Shown here in pieces: positions 46,005-58,070 of a stretch of 64,000 nucleotides of DNA (its first letter is position 1; the number at the start of each line of letters is the position of its first letter). A program made the position numbers and the translations under genes. Origin of the DNA: Staphylotrichum longicolle (lineage: Eukaryota; Ascomycota; Sordariomycetes; Sordariales; Chaetomiaceae); assembly GCA_019096155.1 (NCBI GenBank), contig JAHCVI010000004.1:744001-808000 (forward strand). Reading direction: 5' to 3'. Under the pieces are notes generated by a model, which saw nothing but the letters and a program-made list of their open reading frames with translations, had not been told where the DNA came from and made no database searches.

Positions 46005-48148
46005 ATGACGTCCACGGCAACAATCGACTGCCTTCTCGACGTGTCGGGCTCCATGCGTGAGGCTCTGGAGACCGGCCGTCCCGGCGAGGGGGCAATCGAG
46101 CGCCTCCAGGCAGTGCTCCGTGCCGCATTGCATCTCGCTCAAACCGAAAAGGAGCGCGATCCACACGCTCGAATGTTCGTTGCCGCCTTTGGCTTGAATG
46201 AGCAGACAAAGTGTCCGCCAGTGGTGGACCTCTGCAGTGTTGTCGCCACGCTCCTCGAGACCGTGGAAACGACCGAACCGGCCACGAGCTGCTTATCGGG
46301 CTGGCAAACGAGCACAATCTCGAACACATCAACAAGTACATAAGGACGAAGCTTTCTGATGACGAGGCGAGGATTGTTTACGCACACATGCGGCGACATC
46401 CCGAACGCGTGACAGAGTTCGTCAACGCCATCCCCACAGCAGAGGAGATGGAAAACCGACGATGGCAGGGTCAAAAGGGCGGCCTCCTTGTAGGTGCCTC
46501 AGCTGGATCACCGCTCGGTCCCTTTGGCGTTCTCGCTGGAGCCGCACTCGGAGCCGCTCTTGCAAACGCCGGGGTAAGTGTCGCGGAGGACATTGGGGTC
46601 GAAAATTCCGAGGCATTGAAGCTTGCCCGCCGCATTTGGGACGAGTGGTGGCTGGATTCCGCCAAGTTGGTACCTCGGTCGGTAGCCGAAGTCGTCGATT
46701 TGTTGCAACGGCTGCAAGAGTACCCATCTACTCCGCACGATAGGAGTAGGAACGGGGACAACAACGACACTGGCACCTTGCTCGACATGCTACGTCGGTA
46801 CATGTACGGCTGGACACCCATGAAACAAGCGCTGGAGAAGTCGCTGGCGGTGTTTGTCCAGACTCCCGCCGCTCATGAGCGTGTGCTGGTGCTGATTTCG
46901 GACGGATACTCGACTGACGGAGACCCGTTGCCCGTTGCGCGCGAACTGCAGCAGAAAGGTGTTACCATTGCGGCGGTGTACCTTACAGCCAATCGCCAGT
47001 TTTGGAACCGCCGTCTTCATGATCGACCAGCTGCTGGCTGGAATGAAGGTCAGCAGAAGCTCTTCAGCATGACCGCCAAGGTGGCTGGCGCCACTCACCC
47101 TATGCCAGTCTTCGCGTCAACGGGCTGGGAAGTTCCCTCGTCTGGTGAATGCGCGTTGTACATCACGGCATGCACCTCTGACCTGCTGGAGGAGTTCTGC
47201 TCGGCCCTGTTGTCCGCTCGTTTTAAATCGGCCGACGTCCTCTTGGACATTCTGGGTAGAGTTGAGCTTGACTCGTTCATCAACGACGAGCATGTGCGTA
47301 CACGTCGGAACCCTTCAGACCAGGGCCAGTCCGCCGTTTGCTACGCCCACGCTATTGCTGCGGCCATTCACATGGCTCTCGTTCGCATTGTCGGCCGCGT
47401 AGGGGGTTATCCGACCATCCCGGAAATTCGAACGAGGATTTTGCGGGAATTTCCTCCATTGGCTGGTGGCGGGCGGGCTCCCGAAGAGGTTCTGAGGGCA
47501 GCGACTGTCTGGTACCGCCCACTCCGTTATCGCATGGTCGATGAGGAGGGTGCACGTCAGGCGGTTCTTCGACGTCGCCCCGTGCTAACCACGTTCAGGC
47601 TCTCGCACCCTGGCTGGGACAAATTCTGCGAGCATTTCCAATATGGCGCCGCCACGGCTAAGACGGTCCTCAGACGTCAACACATAGCCCCGTACCGTGT
47701 GTCGCCTGATGGAGGTGGTCATGCCGTTGTCCTGGTCAAGTGCGATCCGCGCTCGCTCACCTTTCTCAACTCATGGGGACGCCAGTGGGGCGACAATGGA
47801 AGTTTCAGTGTTGAGGATCACACCGTGTTGCAGTTGGATCGCTCGTCGGGCCCGTCCCCTGTCAACTTCTACGATGTGTATTGGCTCGAGAGCGAGCTGA
47901 GCACGCAAGAGCGGCAAGCTTACAGCGACAAGGCGGACGACGCGTTCCGCGCTCGCGCTGAGCAAGTGCCTGGACTGCTTCAGTTTGAGGCCCGCTGTCC
48001 GCACTGCCGCACAAACTCACCCGTTGCGCACTTCAGGGGCAGCATTCGGCAAGCCGTCTGTCCGCGTTGCCATCGGTCGTTCGTCCCTCAACCGGGTCAC
48101 CTGATGCAAGCATTGTATACGCGTGCTGGTCTCGGCGATATGCCGTGA
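46005..48148 (+). CDS. vWA / papain-like protease / zinc-ribbon fusion, one frameshift
   Basis: About 714 residues. It starts with a von Willebrand A domain whose MIDAS motif DVSGS (Asp12, Ser14, Ser16) is intact. Inside the vWA domain lies an insert with a Gly/Ala hydrophobic stretch (GGLLVGASAGSPLG...). vWA resumes with LISDGYSTDG. A papain (C1) fold follows with QGQSAVCYAHA (Gln and nucleophile Cys, codon 47339-47341), GGHAVVLV (His) and LNSWGRQWGDNG (Asn). A CPHC...CPRC zinc ribbon closes the protein. No signal peptide. One base appears lost near 46262-46285, where the frame moves from VETT to GHELLIGL. Substrate unknown. Confidence 0.8.
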
Positions 48149-48391
48149 TTGCGACGTTTGGTATCGTTGCAGTCTTTTTCACAGCCAGAGACTGAGTAAT
48201 TGATGGAGCTGTTGTGATCTGTATTGTGTTTGGGAGGAATTCCTTGAAGTATCTGTCTACGTGACAGGCTTACGTTATGAGATCGCTTCCTCCGCTTTCA
48301 CGCTCCAATAACTGCACATCTTTACTCCGCGTGATAATAGCAGGCATAGCTCCGGTAAACTACTCTCATGAGTACTGGGAACGTCCTGGAC

Positions 48392-50029
48392 TTACAACTC
48401 AAACTCCCAATGCACGCCCTCCCACCCTGGCCGCCTTCGAATCGTCAGTCCAAACCCCTCACCATGCCGAGCAGGCTTTGTCACCGCATCAATCATGGAT
48501 CTGGTCGCAAACTTCGGCAACTTCCACTCAGTGCCTTCCAGGGGCTCCAGCTCAAACGCCAGCAGCAGCGTCACCATAACAGCCATCATCTCAGCAAACG
48601 CAAACTGCCGCCCTGGGCACAGATGCAGCCCGCCCCCAAACGGCTGGAACGCCACCCGCGTCGCCCTGACACCTCCCGAGGCCTCGCCATCTTCCCCCTT
48701 CCCAGCAAGGAACCGCTCCGGCTTAAACTCCCCTCCATCCTTCCCCCAATACTCCTCCATCCCATGCCCCGCCCCAATCACCAACTGCGCCACCCCTCCC
48801 TCCTTCAACAAATACTCCCTCCCCTCCGCATCTCTCAGCATCACATCCCGCATCACCGTCCGCGTGCTCACTTGATGCACCGCCACCCTCTGCGTCTCTT
48901 TATAGCAAGCCATCAACAACGGACACCTCTCCTCCACCGTCCCCGCCGTCAGCACCACCTTCGTCGTCTTCTTGTCCCCCTGCTCCTCGTCACTCTTCCC
49001 TCCCGCAACCACCAACCCCTCCACCTCCTGCCTCAACTCCCGCACCAGCTCCGGCCGCGAAAACACAAAACACACCATCCAGAACAGCAGCGGCACGGTA
49101 TTCGCCAGCGCCGCGAACGGCAGCATCACCTCGACGCGCGCAAGGTCCTCGTCGGGGATGCCCGCGGCGCGCAGCTCCTCGGCACGGTTGCGGATGAACT
49201 CGGACGCGGCCGGGTCGGTGTCGCGGTGCGCCTTGTAGTACGGCGTGAGCGCGTCAAACAGCGTCTGGCGGGCGCGGTTGCCGGCGCGGGTGAAGACGGC
49301 GGGCAGGTCGAGGGTGAGCTTGAGGAGGTTCTTCTCGAGCTCCCACAGGGCGGCCTCGACGGCCGGGTCGGAGAAGGGGTTGTGCGCGGGGCCGTAGACG
49401 GCCGTGGTTGTTGCTGTGGAGAGGAGGCGGCGGATGAAGAGCCAGGTGTTGGGGACGGGGACGGGGCGGGTGCTCGAGGGCGCGAGGGCGGTGAGCTCGG
49501 CCGCGAGGAGGTCGAGCGCGGTGCGGTTGAGGCGCTGGATGCCCGCGCCTCGCAGACTGGCGGGGACGGCGTGGAGGAGGACGCGGTCGACGATGTGCTC
49601 GGCGTCGGGCCCCCGGAGGAGGGCGGCTGTTGGGGCGCTGACTTGGGCGACCTTGGGGGTGGCGGCGAGGATGTGAGGGTTGACGGAGAGGGACTTGTTC
49701 CGCAGGCCCGAGGCGACGAGCTGCGGGTCCCAGACGGCGTACATCTTGCCGGTGAGCATGGGCAGCGTGGCGATGGTCTTGTGGGTTGAGCGCTGCAGGT
49801 TCATGTGGAACTGGGCCTGGTGTCGCATCAGACCGATGATGTGACCGATGAAGGGGATCCGTGGTCGCACAAGCGGAGGCTCGCGCGGGTCGACGCTGGG
49901 CGTGAGAGTGTGCAGTAACAGGAAAGCTATCACGACGGCAATCCCGATGGTGATGGGTATCGTCATGGGCGAGTCGAGACCCGGCGTGGTGAGCGCGGGT
50001 AGGGCGCCTGAAGTCTCATTGACAGCCAT
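48392..50029 (-). CDS. cytochrome P450
   Basis: Single exon, 545 residues, ATG at 50029. A membrane anchor (ITIGIAVVIAFLLLHTL) is followed by a Pro-rich hinge (PREPPLVRPRIPFIGHI). The helix-K motif KETQR and heme loop FGGGLHLCPGRQFA (Cys codon 48619-48617) are intact. The I-helix is ANTVPLLFWM, without the usual A/G-G-x-D/E-T. That pattern, with FGGGxHxCPGR, resembles CYP7/CYP8-like enzymes, some of which rearrange rather than hydroxylate. It is an ER membrane protein. It diverges from an NmrA-like gene 678 bp away. Confidence 0.9.
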   Translation of the reverse strand: MAVNETSGALPALTTPGLDSPMTIPITIGIAVVIAFLLLHTLTPSVDPREPPLVRPRIPFIGHIIGLMRHQAQFHMNLQRSTHKTIATLPMLTGKMYAVWDPQLVASGLRNKSLSVNPHILAATPKVAQVSAPTAALLRGPDAEHIVDRVLLHAVPASLRGAGIQRLNRTALDLLAAELTALAPSSTRPVPVPNTWLFIRRLLSTATTTAVYGPAHNPFSDPAVEAALWELEKNLLKLTLDLPAVFTRAGNRARQTLFDALTPYYKAHRDTDPAASEFIRNRAEELRAAGIPDEDLARVEVMLPFAALANTVPLLFWMVCFVFSRPELVRELRQEVEGLVVAGGKSDEEQGDKKTTKVVLTAGTVEERCPLLMACYKETQRVAVHQVSTRTVMRDVMLRDAEGREYLLKEGGVAQLVIGAGHGMEEYWGKDGGEFKPERFLAGKGEDGEASGGVRATRVAFQPFGGGLHLCPGRQFAFAEMMAVMVTLLLAFELEPLEGTEWKLPKFATRSMIDAVTKPARHGEGFGLTIRRRPGWEGVHWEFEL

Positions 50030-50707
50030 GTTCAGCGGTCGCTCACTCTCCACTCGTTGTGTTGAGTTGAGAAGGCTGTGAGTTGTTGGGTTTGGTGCAA
50101 GACGGTTCCACGAAGCGGAAAAGATGCGTGCCAGTCTGTTGTTGCCTGAAGGAATCAGAAGGATTACCAACAAGATGCAAGCTCTTCAGCCGAGTGTGAC
50201 GTGGGGGCCGCGATTGGTTTGCTCGGATCGGCTGCATGCAGCTGAGATAGAGCTGCAAGACAAGCATTCAAGTTTCCAGGTTGCTTTTGATTGGAACTGT
50301 AACCCCTGACCCGGCTGTCAGCCTATCGGCGTGGTTGGTCCCCCTTTGAATATGTCAGCACAGCCCGATCCTCATCGAAGTGTCGGAGGTCGGGCGCGCT
50401 TGTCGCCGAGAGTCGTATCATTGAACTGCTGAGACCCGGAATCGAAGCCGCCGACATCCTTCGTGATGCTCCGCTGCAACACACGACATTGGTAAGCTCG
50501 GACATGTCGATGTGCGAATAGTTCCGACCTCCGAGCGCAATCAATGACGGCGATGAGCATGAGAGATTCCTGGCTCGTGTATAACTCGACAAGGTCTGTC
50601 CCGTGGAAGTCAAGAAATCAAGTCGACATCAAGTCACACAACAGTATTACCCAACACCAAGACAAAATACATTCACCACCATTCAAAACACCACAACAAC
50701 CACCACA
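50030..50707. promoter_or_regulatory. shared divergent promoter region, P450 / NmrA-like
   Basis: Lies between two divergent start codons. No specific factor site claimed. Confidence 0.35.
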
Positions 50708-51634
50708 ATGGCCCCCAACGTCCTCATCTTCGGCGCCACCGGCGGCGTCGGCTCCTTCACCACCCTCGCCGCTCACGCCCTCGGCGCCAACATCACCCTC
50801 GCGATGCGCGACACCTCCAAACCCATCCCCAACCTCCCGTCCTCCCTCTCCACCTCCCTCCCCCGCGTCCACGCCGACCTCACGGACCCTACCTCAATCC
50901 ACACCGCCGTGACCACCTCCCACGCCACAGCCGCCTTCATCTACTGCGCGTTCGGCGCGCCAGACCACATGCGCGGCGCCATCACCGCGCTCAAAGCCGC
51001 CGGCGTCGAGCTTGTCGTCTTTCTGAGTAGTTCCAGCATCAAGGGCGACGTGCGCGCCGTGCCGCCGAGCGACTTCATTCCCTGGCAGCACGCGCAGGTG
51101 GAGATCGTGCTGGAGGAGGTGTTTGGGCCGGCGGGCTACGTTGCGGTGCGGCCGGGGTATTTCGCGAGTAACTTGCTGGTGCACGCAAAGAGGGTGGCCA
51201 AGGGGGAGGTGGTGACGATGCCTTACCCGGAGGCTGAGTTTGATTATGTTGTTCCGGGGGATATTGGAAGGGTTTGTGGCGCGTTGTTGGTTGGTGGGGG
51301 AGGAAAAGGGGAGAAGGTTGTGACTCTCGCGGGGCCGCAGTTGGTTGCGCAGCGGGAGGTGGTGCGGGCTATGGGCAAGGCGGTCGGAAAGGAGGTGACG
51401 ATTGAGGGCTTTACTGAGGAGGAGGACGCTGTCAAGTTTGTGGTTGAGAATCTGGGCCTGCCGGAGTTGGCGGCGAAGCAGCTGGTGAAGGGATTCAGGG
51501 CTGTTGCAGAGGGACTGGACGTCTTTGAGAAGACGGAATATGAGGAGGCGGTTGCGAACATTGAAAAGTATGGCGGAAAGAAGGCTACGACGGTCTACGA
51601 GTGGGTGGAGGAAAACAAGGACAAGTTTGTTTAA
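50708..51634 (+). CDS. NmrA-like / atypical SDR NAD(P)-binding protein
   Basis: Single exon, 308 residues. The N-terminus has the dinucleotide motif GATGGVGS on a Rossmann strand (VLIFGATGG). FLSSSSIKGD and RPGYFASNL follow, as in NmrA-like SDR proteins. No canonical YxxxK is visible, so it may be an atypical reductase, isomerase or redox sensor. Divergent from the P450 gene, which suggests co-regulation. Confidence 0.85.
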   Translation: MAPNVLIFGATGGVGSFTTLAAHALGANITLAMRDTSKPIPNLPSSLSTSLPRVHADLTDPTSIHTAVTTSHATAAFIYCAFGAPDHMRGAITALKAAGVELVVFLSSSSIKGDVRAVPPSDFIPWQHAQVEIVLEEVFGPAGYVAVRPGYFASNLLVHAKRVAKGEVVTMPYPEAEFDYVVPGDIGRVCGALLVGGGGKGEKVVTLAGPQLVAQREVVRAMGKAVGKEVTIEGFTEEEDAVKFVVENLGLPELAAKQLVKGFRAVAEGLDVFEKTEYEEAVANIEKYGGKKATTVYEWVEENKDKFV

Positions 51635-51738
51635 GGAGCATTGTCCCAGGTCTCCAGTCTCTAGCAGTTCGCTATTATTAGATATTATTGAATGATGAGC
51701 TAAGTAAACTTTCCACGCCATGACCCCGAGAGACTCCG

Positions 51739-53539
51739 TTAACCGCTCAGAGGGGTGCTTCCTTTGGGCAAGGTAACCTTGAAAACCAATGCCTGGCTGT
51801 CGAGGAAGGGAACCTTCGCAGAGTCATCGACGAACTTGATCTTGCCAAAGTTGGCGTAGCCTGAAGCTGTTAGCGAGCTGCGGCACATAAACAAAATGCC
51901 ACTGAAACTTACCGTTGTTGGTGATAAAGTCATTGTCGGAGAGGGTGATGAGGTAGTACTCGTCCTCGCTCCCGCCACATCCACTGCTCTTACCCTTACC
52001 CTTACCCTTGCCTTTGCCCTTGCCGTCCGGGTTGACTGGCACAAGTGCGAGAGCCTCCCACTTCTCGTTCAGGAGTCCAAGGTCGACGGGGGCACCGTTG
52101 TGAACGACGTCGCCGTTCGACGTCTTGAACTTGTTCAGTTCAGAATTGATGTTGTAGTCGATGTAGGGGCAGAACTCCGCGGGCGTGATGCCATCGACAA
52201 GCTTGTCGGCTGCAAGGGGTCAGTTCATTTGTTTCAACGTATTACACCCTCGGAGAGAACACTTACAGGCCTTTTCGATACCGCCAGCGGTGATGTTTCC
52301 GTTCTGGATGTCGTCGAACTTGGGCCCCTTGATGTTGGTTGCGCGGGAGACGTCCACAACATCGACGTGGCGATACCGAGACAGCGGGTCCTCCTGGCCG
52401 CGGCCAACACTGGAATCGCGGCCCAAGACGAGGAACTGGGTATCCGAGATGTAAAGAATCTCAGACTGTGCAGCGACACGGGTGTTGCCGGCGGCGTTGG
52501 TGAAGGTTGCCAGCGGGACAACGTACTCGGCCTCGTACGTGACTTTGAGCTCGTCCTTCTTCTGCTTCTCAAGCGAGTACTTGAGGAAGCGTGTGTTGCG
52601 CCGCTTGGACGACGAAGCACCACCTTCCTGTCGTGCGGCGGACTGCAGCATCACCCAGAGGGACGTGCCGTCCGGGCTGATGGTGAGACCCTCAAAGCCC
52701 TGGTTGTTTTGGCGGCCGTGGTCAGGGTCCGCGGGGCTAGGCACGATTTTTGGGTCGTAGATGGGCGCCGTGTTGGAGTTGTAGCTTGGGTTTCCATTAG
52801 TTGCAATTCCCAAACTGCCACACGAGAACAGTTTCTCACCTCACTTTGCCTCCACGAACGGGAAGCAGGGCATCAGGGGGCTGGACTGCGGTCAAGAGCT
52901 TGCCGTCCTTGTTGAAGCGGTACAAAAATGGGCCGTATTCGTCGCTGATCCAGAAGGAGCCATCATCGTCGACGACCAGGCCCTCAGCATCCAACGAGAT
53001 GCGCTTGTCTCCGTTGCCGGGACCACCAAAACCATCACCAGGGTACGTGGCCGCCGGCATAGTGGGAAACCCAGGGTAGCCCAGACCACCCGTAAAGTCG
53101 GGATCCAACCCCGTCATGGGCTTGCCGTCGGGTCCAGAGAGGAGGATGGTGCGCTTGTAGTTGAACTCCAGGTTCGGGCTCGATGGCTTTGCGACGGTAG
53201 CCTCCGGGGCGGGAGTGAAGGTGATCTCAAAAATGTGGACTCGCGGGATTCTGGTTCCGTTGGTGTTCCAGCCACGGTCGGAAGACCGTACATGGTGGCC
53301 TTGTAACCCTTGCCGGCCTTCTTCCAGTCCTTGATGGCCATGGATGATCCAATGCTGATGGTGTCGCCATACTGGTCCCTGGCATCCGACTTCACTGAAC
53401 CGAATCCCGCAAGGCCGTCGTATGTGTAAGCCTGCCCGTTGCATGTGACAGAGGACACCGGCGGAGTGCTGCGTCTGATGGACTTGGAGACGGCTGTTGA
53501 GGAAAACCCCGCAACAACCAGTTGCTTGAACGACACCAT
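51739..53539 (-). CDS. secreted phytase-like esterase (PF13449 type), one frameshift
   Basis: Exons 53539-52840, 52784-52267, 52209-51914 and 51860-51739, about 540 residues. A weak N-terminal signal (MVSFKQLVVAGFSSTAVS) is followed by TYDGLAGFGSV, SLDAEGLVVDDDGSFWISDEYGP and NNQGFEGLTISPDG, the hallmarks of the beta-propeller esterase-like domain. A Lys-Gly repeat (GKGKGKGKGK) near the C-terminus breaks the last blades. The frame shifts once at about 53278-53282 between YGLP and RGWNTNGTR, consistent with loss of one G. Substrate unknown. Confidence 0.8.
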
Positions 53540-54455
53540 CTTGGATGGTTGAACTCGTCAATGTAATTGCCAGTTCAGTTCCGACTGGGTGGATGCCAGC
53601 AGAAAGGAGAGTGCAAAGCCAATGCTCCACAGTTCAAGGAAATTTGACCCCTCTTATACGCTTGTTTGGGGCTCTGAGCCTTGAGCTTGAGGTTGAGTTG
53701 CTGATGCAACACAAGCACGTGGTTAACGAGACAGCCTGGAAGGGACTTGTCCCCCATGTGCATAGTTAGTGTCCACGGACGCTGCCGTTTCTGGGGTGCA
53801 CATGGTCCCAGGGCTCGTCCTGATTGGGCAGCTGGTGGGGTAGTCTTCTTTTTGGGTTCGCGCCGCCAAGATTGCGACCCCATTCGTCACCGAGGACAAT
53901 AAGGGGAAGGTTGACATCTTGGCATTCACCAGGCACAGAATGGATGAAATGGGTCACGAATCACACGACAGACAATGATGGTGTTGATGTCCCAAACGTC
54001 ACAGAGTGAACAAGAACATGCTATAAATCATCGGATATCACGCGGCTACTTGTCTGATTAGCAAACCATCTCCATTAAGAAGGAGATGGGGAGCACAGTC
54101 CGTGCGAGACAGGAGGAAACTCCCGTTGAAAACCGGACTGGAAAAAAATGTCTAACGCGTAGAACTATCCCAAATACATGATTGTGAGTAGGTGCCAAAG
54201 AGTCGTCAAACGAGTGAGGAATCAAACTGAGCCATTACCAGGCTATTATATATCCGGCCCTGCTGTTTGCTGGCAGTGCTAGGACTCGTCAGGCTGTAGG
54301 TCGCGTTTTGCAGAAGCGAGGAAGTCTGGTTGGTCTCCATGAACGAGGACAAATTATGTCAGCAACTCTTCCACTTCAACGTTTCTCTTCACGTTCCTTG
54401 TCACACTCACTTCGCCATTCGACGTTTGGACAGAAGGACTAGTCTTTGAGCAATC
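53540..54455. other. divergent upstream region
   Basis: No gene seen. TATATA at 54247-54252 may serve the gene starting at 54456. Confidence 0.35.
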
Positions 54456-56682
54456 ATGAGCTCAACACTTGAGGATTCTGAGACGCCCGTCAATCAACCG
54501 TCTCCCCTCTCTGAGCCAAACTGGATAGAAGCCAAAGGGGAAGATTCTGAAAGCCCGGATTCGCTGGTCGTCTTTGTCGTCGCAAAACTCGGCCCCAACA
54601 GCTCAGGTCAGCACTACCCCGTAGCGGTTATCCGGCGCGATGGCGGCCGAGACGTGATGGACTCGATTCAAGGAGAGGCTATCCTCGGTGCGCTCCAACG
54701 TACCATCGCCATCTTTTCAGACCCGGCAAATTATTTGGGTATTCGGTCAGAACTCTCCCTCGCTGCTCAATTCTACCAGGATCCCAACAACACGCTGCCT
54801 CAAACTGAACTCTCCAACACCCCGTACTGGGGTAGGCGGTCCCTGACCGCTGCTTCGGAGTGCGAGCGCGGCCTGCGCGAGTTTCCCTTCATATCGACCT
54901 GTCTCAAGCTCGGTTTGGTCTTGGATTGGGACCGCGGATTCGGCTTTGGCCTTGCCCCGGGGGCCGCGCCGCTCGGCACCGTTTTCCGCGACACCAACCT
55001 GGAGTATGCCATGGCGGTGATCGACATCTCCGACTTGAGCGCAATACGTTATGGCATTCTTGCCTTCCGCACGACACTGATGATCCATGTCCCCGAGGCG
55101 TACAAAGATCCCGACGGCTTCTGGTCCTCGGGAGACTGGGGTCTCGCAGGGGAACGAGAGTTGAAGCTAGAGGCGGACCGAACGAGACAGCCTCTCACCG
55201 CAGCGGCGTACATGGCCAAATTTCAGTATGCGGATAAGTTCCCGTTCGACGCCTGCGACGAGTTAATCTACGAACTCGGCCGACTTGAGCTTATCGAACC
55301 ATCCGCTACGGATCGGATATGGCCCCGAGATGCTCTCGAGTCTGTCTCACCTTTGATGCCCCCTTGCACTGAAGATGCGGCCTTGGTAGCTCTAATTCGC
55401 CGCTTGATGGGAGTCGAAACACTAGATACCTCTGAGGCCCTCATCCACCAACTTACCGAGACAGCACATTCCAAGGCAGTGCTCCGGCATCACCTCCAAC
55501 AACAATCCGAACACATCGGCCACCTGCTTTCGACCGGCCAACTCCTCGGGATCGCGTTCGACAATGAACAACACCTCAACCTCGCCCCCTTCCCAAATCT
55601 TTCGGCCGTAGCCATCGCCGCCGCCCTCGAAACCATGACGGCCCCACCCACATCCATCAGCCTGAACATCGACACCCTCCACGACCCTCCCACTACCATC
55701 ATCACTGCCCTCACCGCCCATCCCACCCTCAAGTCACTCTACCTCCTCCAACAACCCAATCGCACCACCGACGACCCCAGCAGAGCGTTCTTCCTCGCCC
55801 TCGCCTCCCACCCCGCCAACCCCCTCGCCCAGTTCACCACCCTCCACATCTCCGGCGCCTACTCCGCCCGCCTGCGCAACCAGCCTTTTCTCACACCAAT
55901 CCCGTCGAGCCTCCTATTGCCTGCGCCTCTACACTCCCACTATCCCGTCCACCACCTCTTCGCACGCGTTAGCACCCGCCGCGACGGCCCCGCGCCCGTG
56001 TCCCTCCGCTTTGACCTGCGCGACGCCCTCCTTCGCCCGGAGCGGTTCGTCACCGGGTTCCTGGCGTATCTGCGCTCGCTGCTGACATCGGCGCACACCG
56101 CCGCGCGGTGCGAGCCGGAATCGGTGTATGGGTTCGCGTGCGCGCCGGCGGGGTTGGTCGTCGATCCGCATGGGAACCGGGGGGGTGGAAAGGGGGAGGG
56201 GAGATTGGGCTGGTGCCTGTGCCTGTTCCTGGCGGGGCTGATGGGGGGCACTCACCCGTATTGGGGGAGTTGGTGGAGGGATGTTGGTGCGTGATTGTTG
56301 AGAGGGGGTGTGGGTTGATATGGAGAAGACGGGGTTGGGTGGAGGGAGGGGTTTGGATACGACGTATGTGAGATATGCGTTTGTGAGGGCGATGAAGGTG
56401 GGAGGGATTAAGGTGGATGGGGGGCTGGTGAAAGGGGAAGGGAGGGTGGTTGAAGGGGGTGATGTGGAGGTTGTTGGAGTGGAGGGGTTCTTGAAGGCGA
56501 CGGCGCCAGGTGTTGACTTGGGGTTAGCGCGACTGAGAGTGAATGGATTTGTAAAAGAAATGGAGGAATGGCCACAGCAGGGGAAGTTGCCGGAGGGGGT
56601 AGAGAAGCTGACCGTGTTTGCGGAGGAGGAGGCAAGGCAGATTCTGGCGCACTTTTTGGCGGTCAACGAACCCCAAGACTAG
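54456..56682 (+). CDS. large protein of unknown function, frame changes near 3' end
   Basis: Open from ATG 54456 to 56294 (612 residues). Coding-like sequence then continues in another frame to a stop at 56682 (DTTYVRYAFVRAMKVGG; VEKLTVFAEEEARQILAHF). The intervening 56180-56310 is G-rich, and another frame there reads GEIGLVPVPVPGG and SPVLGELVEGC, so two indels are likely. The N-terminal 300 residues look globular (YPVAVIRRDGG; DLSAIRYGILAFRTTLMIHV). Residues 370-480 are Leu-rich (NLSAVAIAAALETM). I recognise no family. No signal peptide or membrane helix. Confidence 0.6.
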
Positions 56683-57251
56683 CAGGGTTAAACTCCTCTT
56701 GTGAAATTTGCCGACATGTTCTGCGATTGCTGACTGGGAACAGCACAAGACCTTGAGCCAGCGGGAGGGGAGAGTAGCGGGTCTAATATTGGCAGAGGTC
56801 TCGTGTTGTGAAGTCTCGTCAGGGGTGCATCTGACATGGTCCCATTTCCTTGTCCTCTGCTGCTGCGAGTCCCGACATGTATTTTCCGGATTTCACAGAC
56901 TTCTGGTCCCTCAGATAATCGGCATCGCTTGCTTGCTGCAACGTAATGGCCTGACTCGGCGAGTGAAAATGGCGACATAGGCAAAACGGCAGCATCGGTG
57001 GCAGCACCTTCCCTCCCTTAACAACTTCCCATCGCTTTGAAGTTTGTTGCCTAAACCTTGAGTCATGCCCCTTTTGCTGCCTTATGTCTCTGCGTTTCCT
57101 TCTCATTCTGAGAATCTCTCCTCTTTTCTTTCACTGCACCTTGCGTCGGCTGTGCATCTTGGACTCAATTCTGCAAACTCACGATCTCCTCGCACTGATT
57201 CCATTGGCAGAATCCAGTACTCAACATCCACCCTCGCGAACAAACTCAACA
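56683..57251. other. intergenic
   Basis: Promoter and 5' UTR of the MYND-finger gene. Nothing else seen. Confidence 0.4.
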
Positions 57252-58070
57252 ATGGGTCGCTGGGGTCACTGTGAGTCTACACGTTTCGGGCATGCGCAGT
57301 TGCGTGATGTCAAGGTTCTGACACTTAGTTCGCAGACCTGTTCGAGTGCGACAACGATGTCGACCTCGCATGCGAGCTGGCTCCGGAGATTGCCGGTGCC
57401 GAAGATGGACTGGAGCACGACGTTCTTTGTTCCTTTGGACACCTCAAGTATCCTGGCCACGACGGTACCATCAACAACGTCAGAAAAGCTGAAGAGAATT
57501 CAGTTCTGGGAGGTCTCCGCCAGAAGCTCGACGCCGGTCTTGGAGACAGCTTGTTCAGGAAGTACCGCGGTCTCGCGGAGGCCTGCGGCGATGCGTGGGT
57601 GAAGCATGAGGCCCAATACAAAGTCATCATTCTCGGTGCACTCATGATGGGAACTGGGGCCAAGATCAACGCTCATGACATCCAGCACCTTCGCCATCTT
57701 GCTTCAGTTGTGCAGTCTAACGAGCACTTCACACTTCCCTTTGCCGACACCGGTTTCCGCGGCCCAAGCAAGAGACAGTTTCTTGCCGCCCTGGACAACT
57801 ACCAGCCTGGCACACCGCGCGACTACAACCAGCCCAGCTGCCATGCCTGTGGGAAGTCACGCCAGGACACAGAAAAGCCGCTGTTCAAGTGCGGTGGCTG
57901 CATGGACACATTTGCGGTGGCATGGTTCTGCGACAGGGTCAGCCACCAACGACCCGCGAGTGGGATGGCAGAAAGCTAACTCCCTCGTCCAGGACTGCCA
58001 GAAAAGCGTGTGGAGCATTCACAAACCCAACTGTGGCGCCAACCGCAACTCTATCTCGATTAACGTTTGA
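57252..58070 (+). CDS. MYND-type zinc-finger protein
   Basis: Three exons: a 19-nt first exon 57252-57270, then 57336-57937 and 57993-58070, about 232 residues. The N-terminal part opens MGRWGHYLFECDND, a form common in fungal MYND proteins. It also has KVIILGALMMGTGA. The C-terminus carries the zinc finger: CHACGK, FKCGGC, WFCDR, then across the 55-bp intron DCQKSVWSIHKPNC. MYND fingers mediate protein binding; partners unknown. Confidence 0.8.

Noticed and set aside
51985..52022. CCCTTA-like tandem repeat resembling telomeric sequence
   Set aside because: It lies inside the phytase-like esterase and encodes a Lys-Gly run (GKGKGK) in frame.
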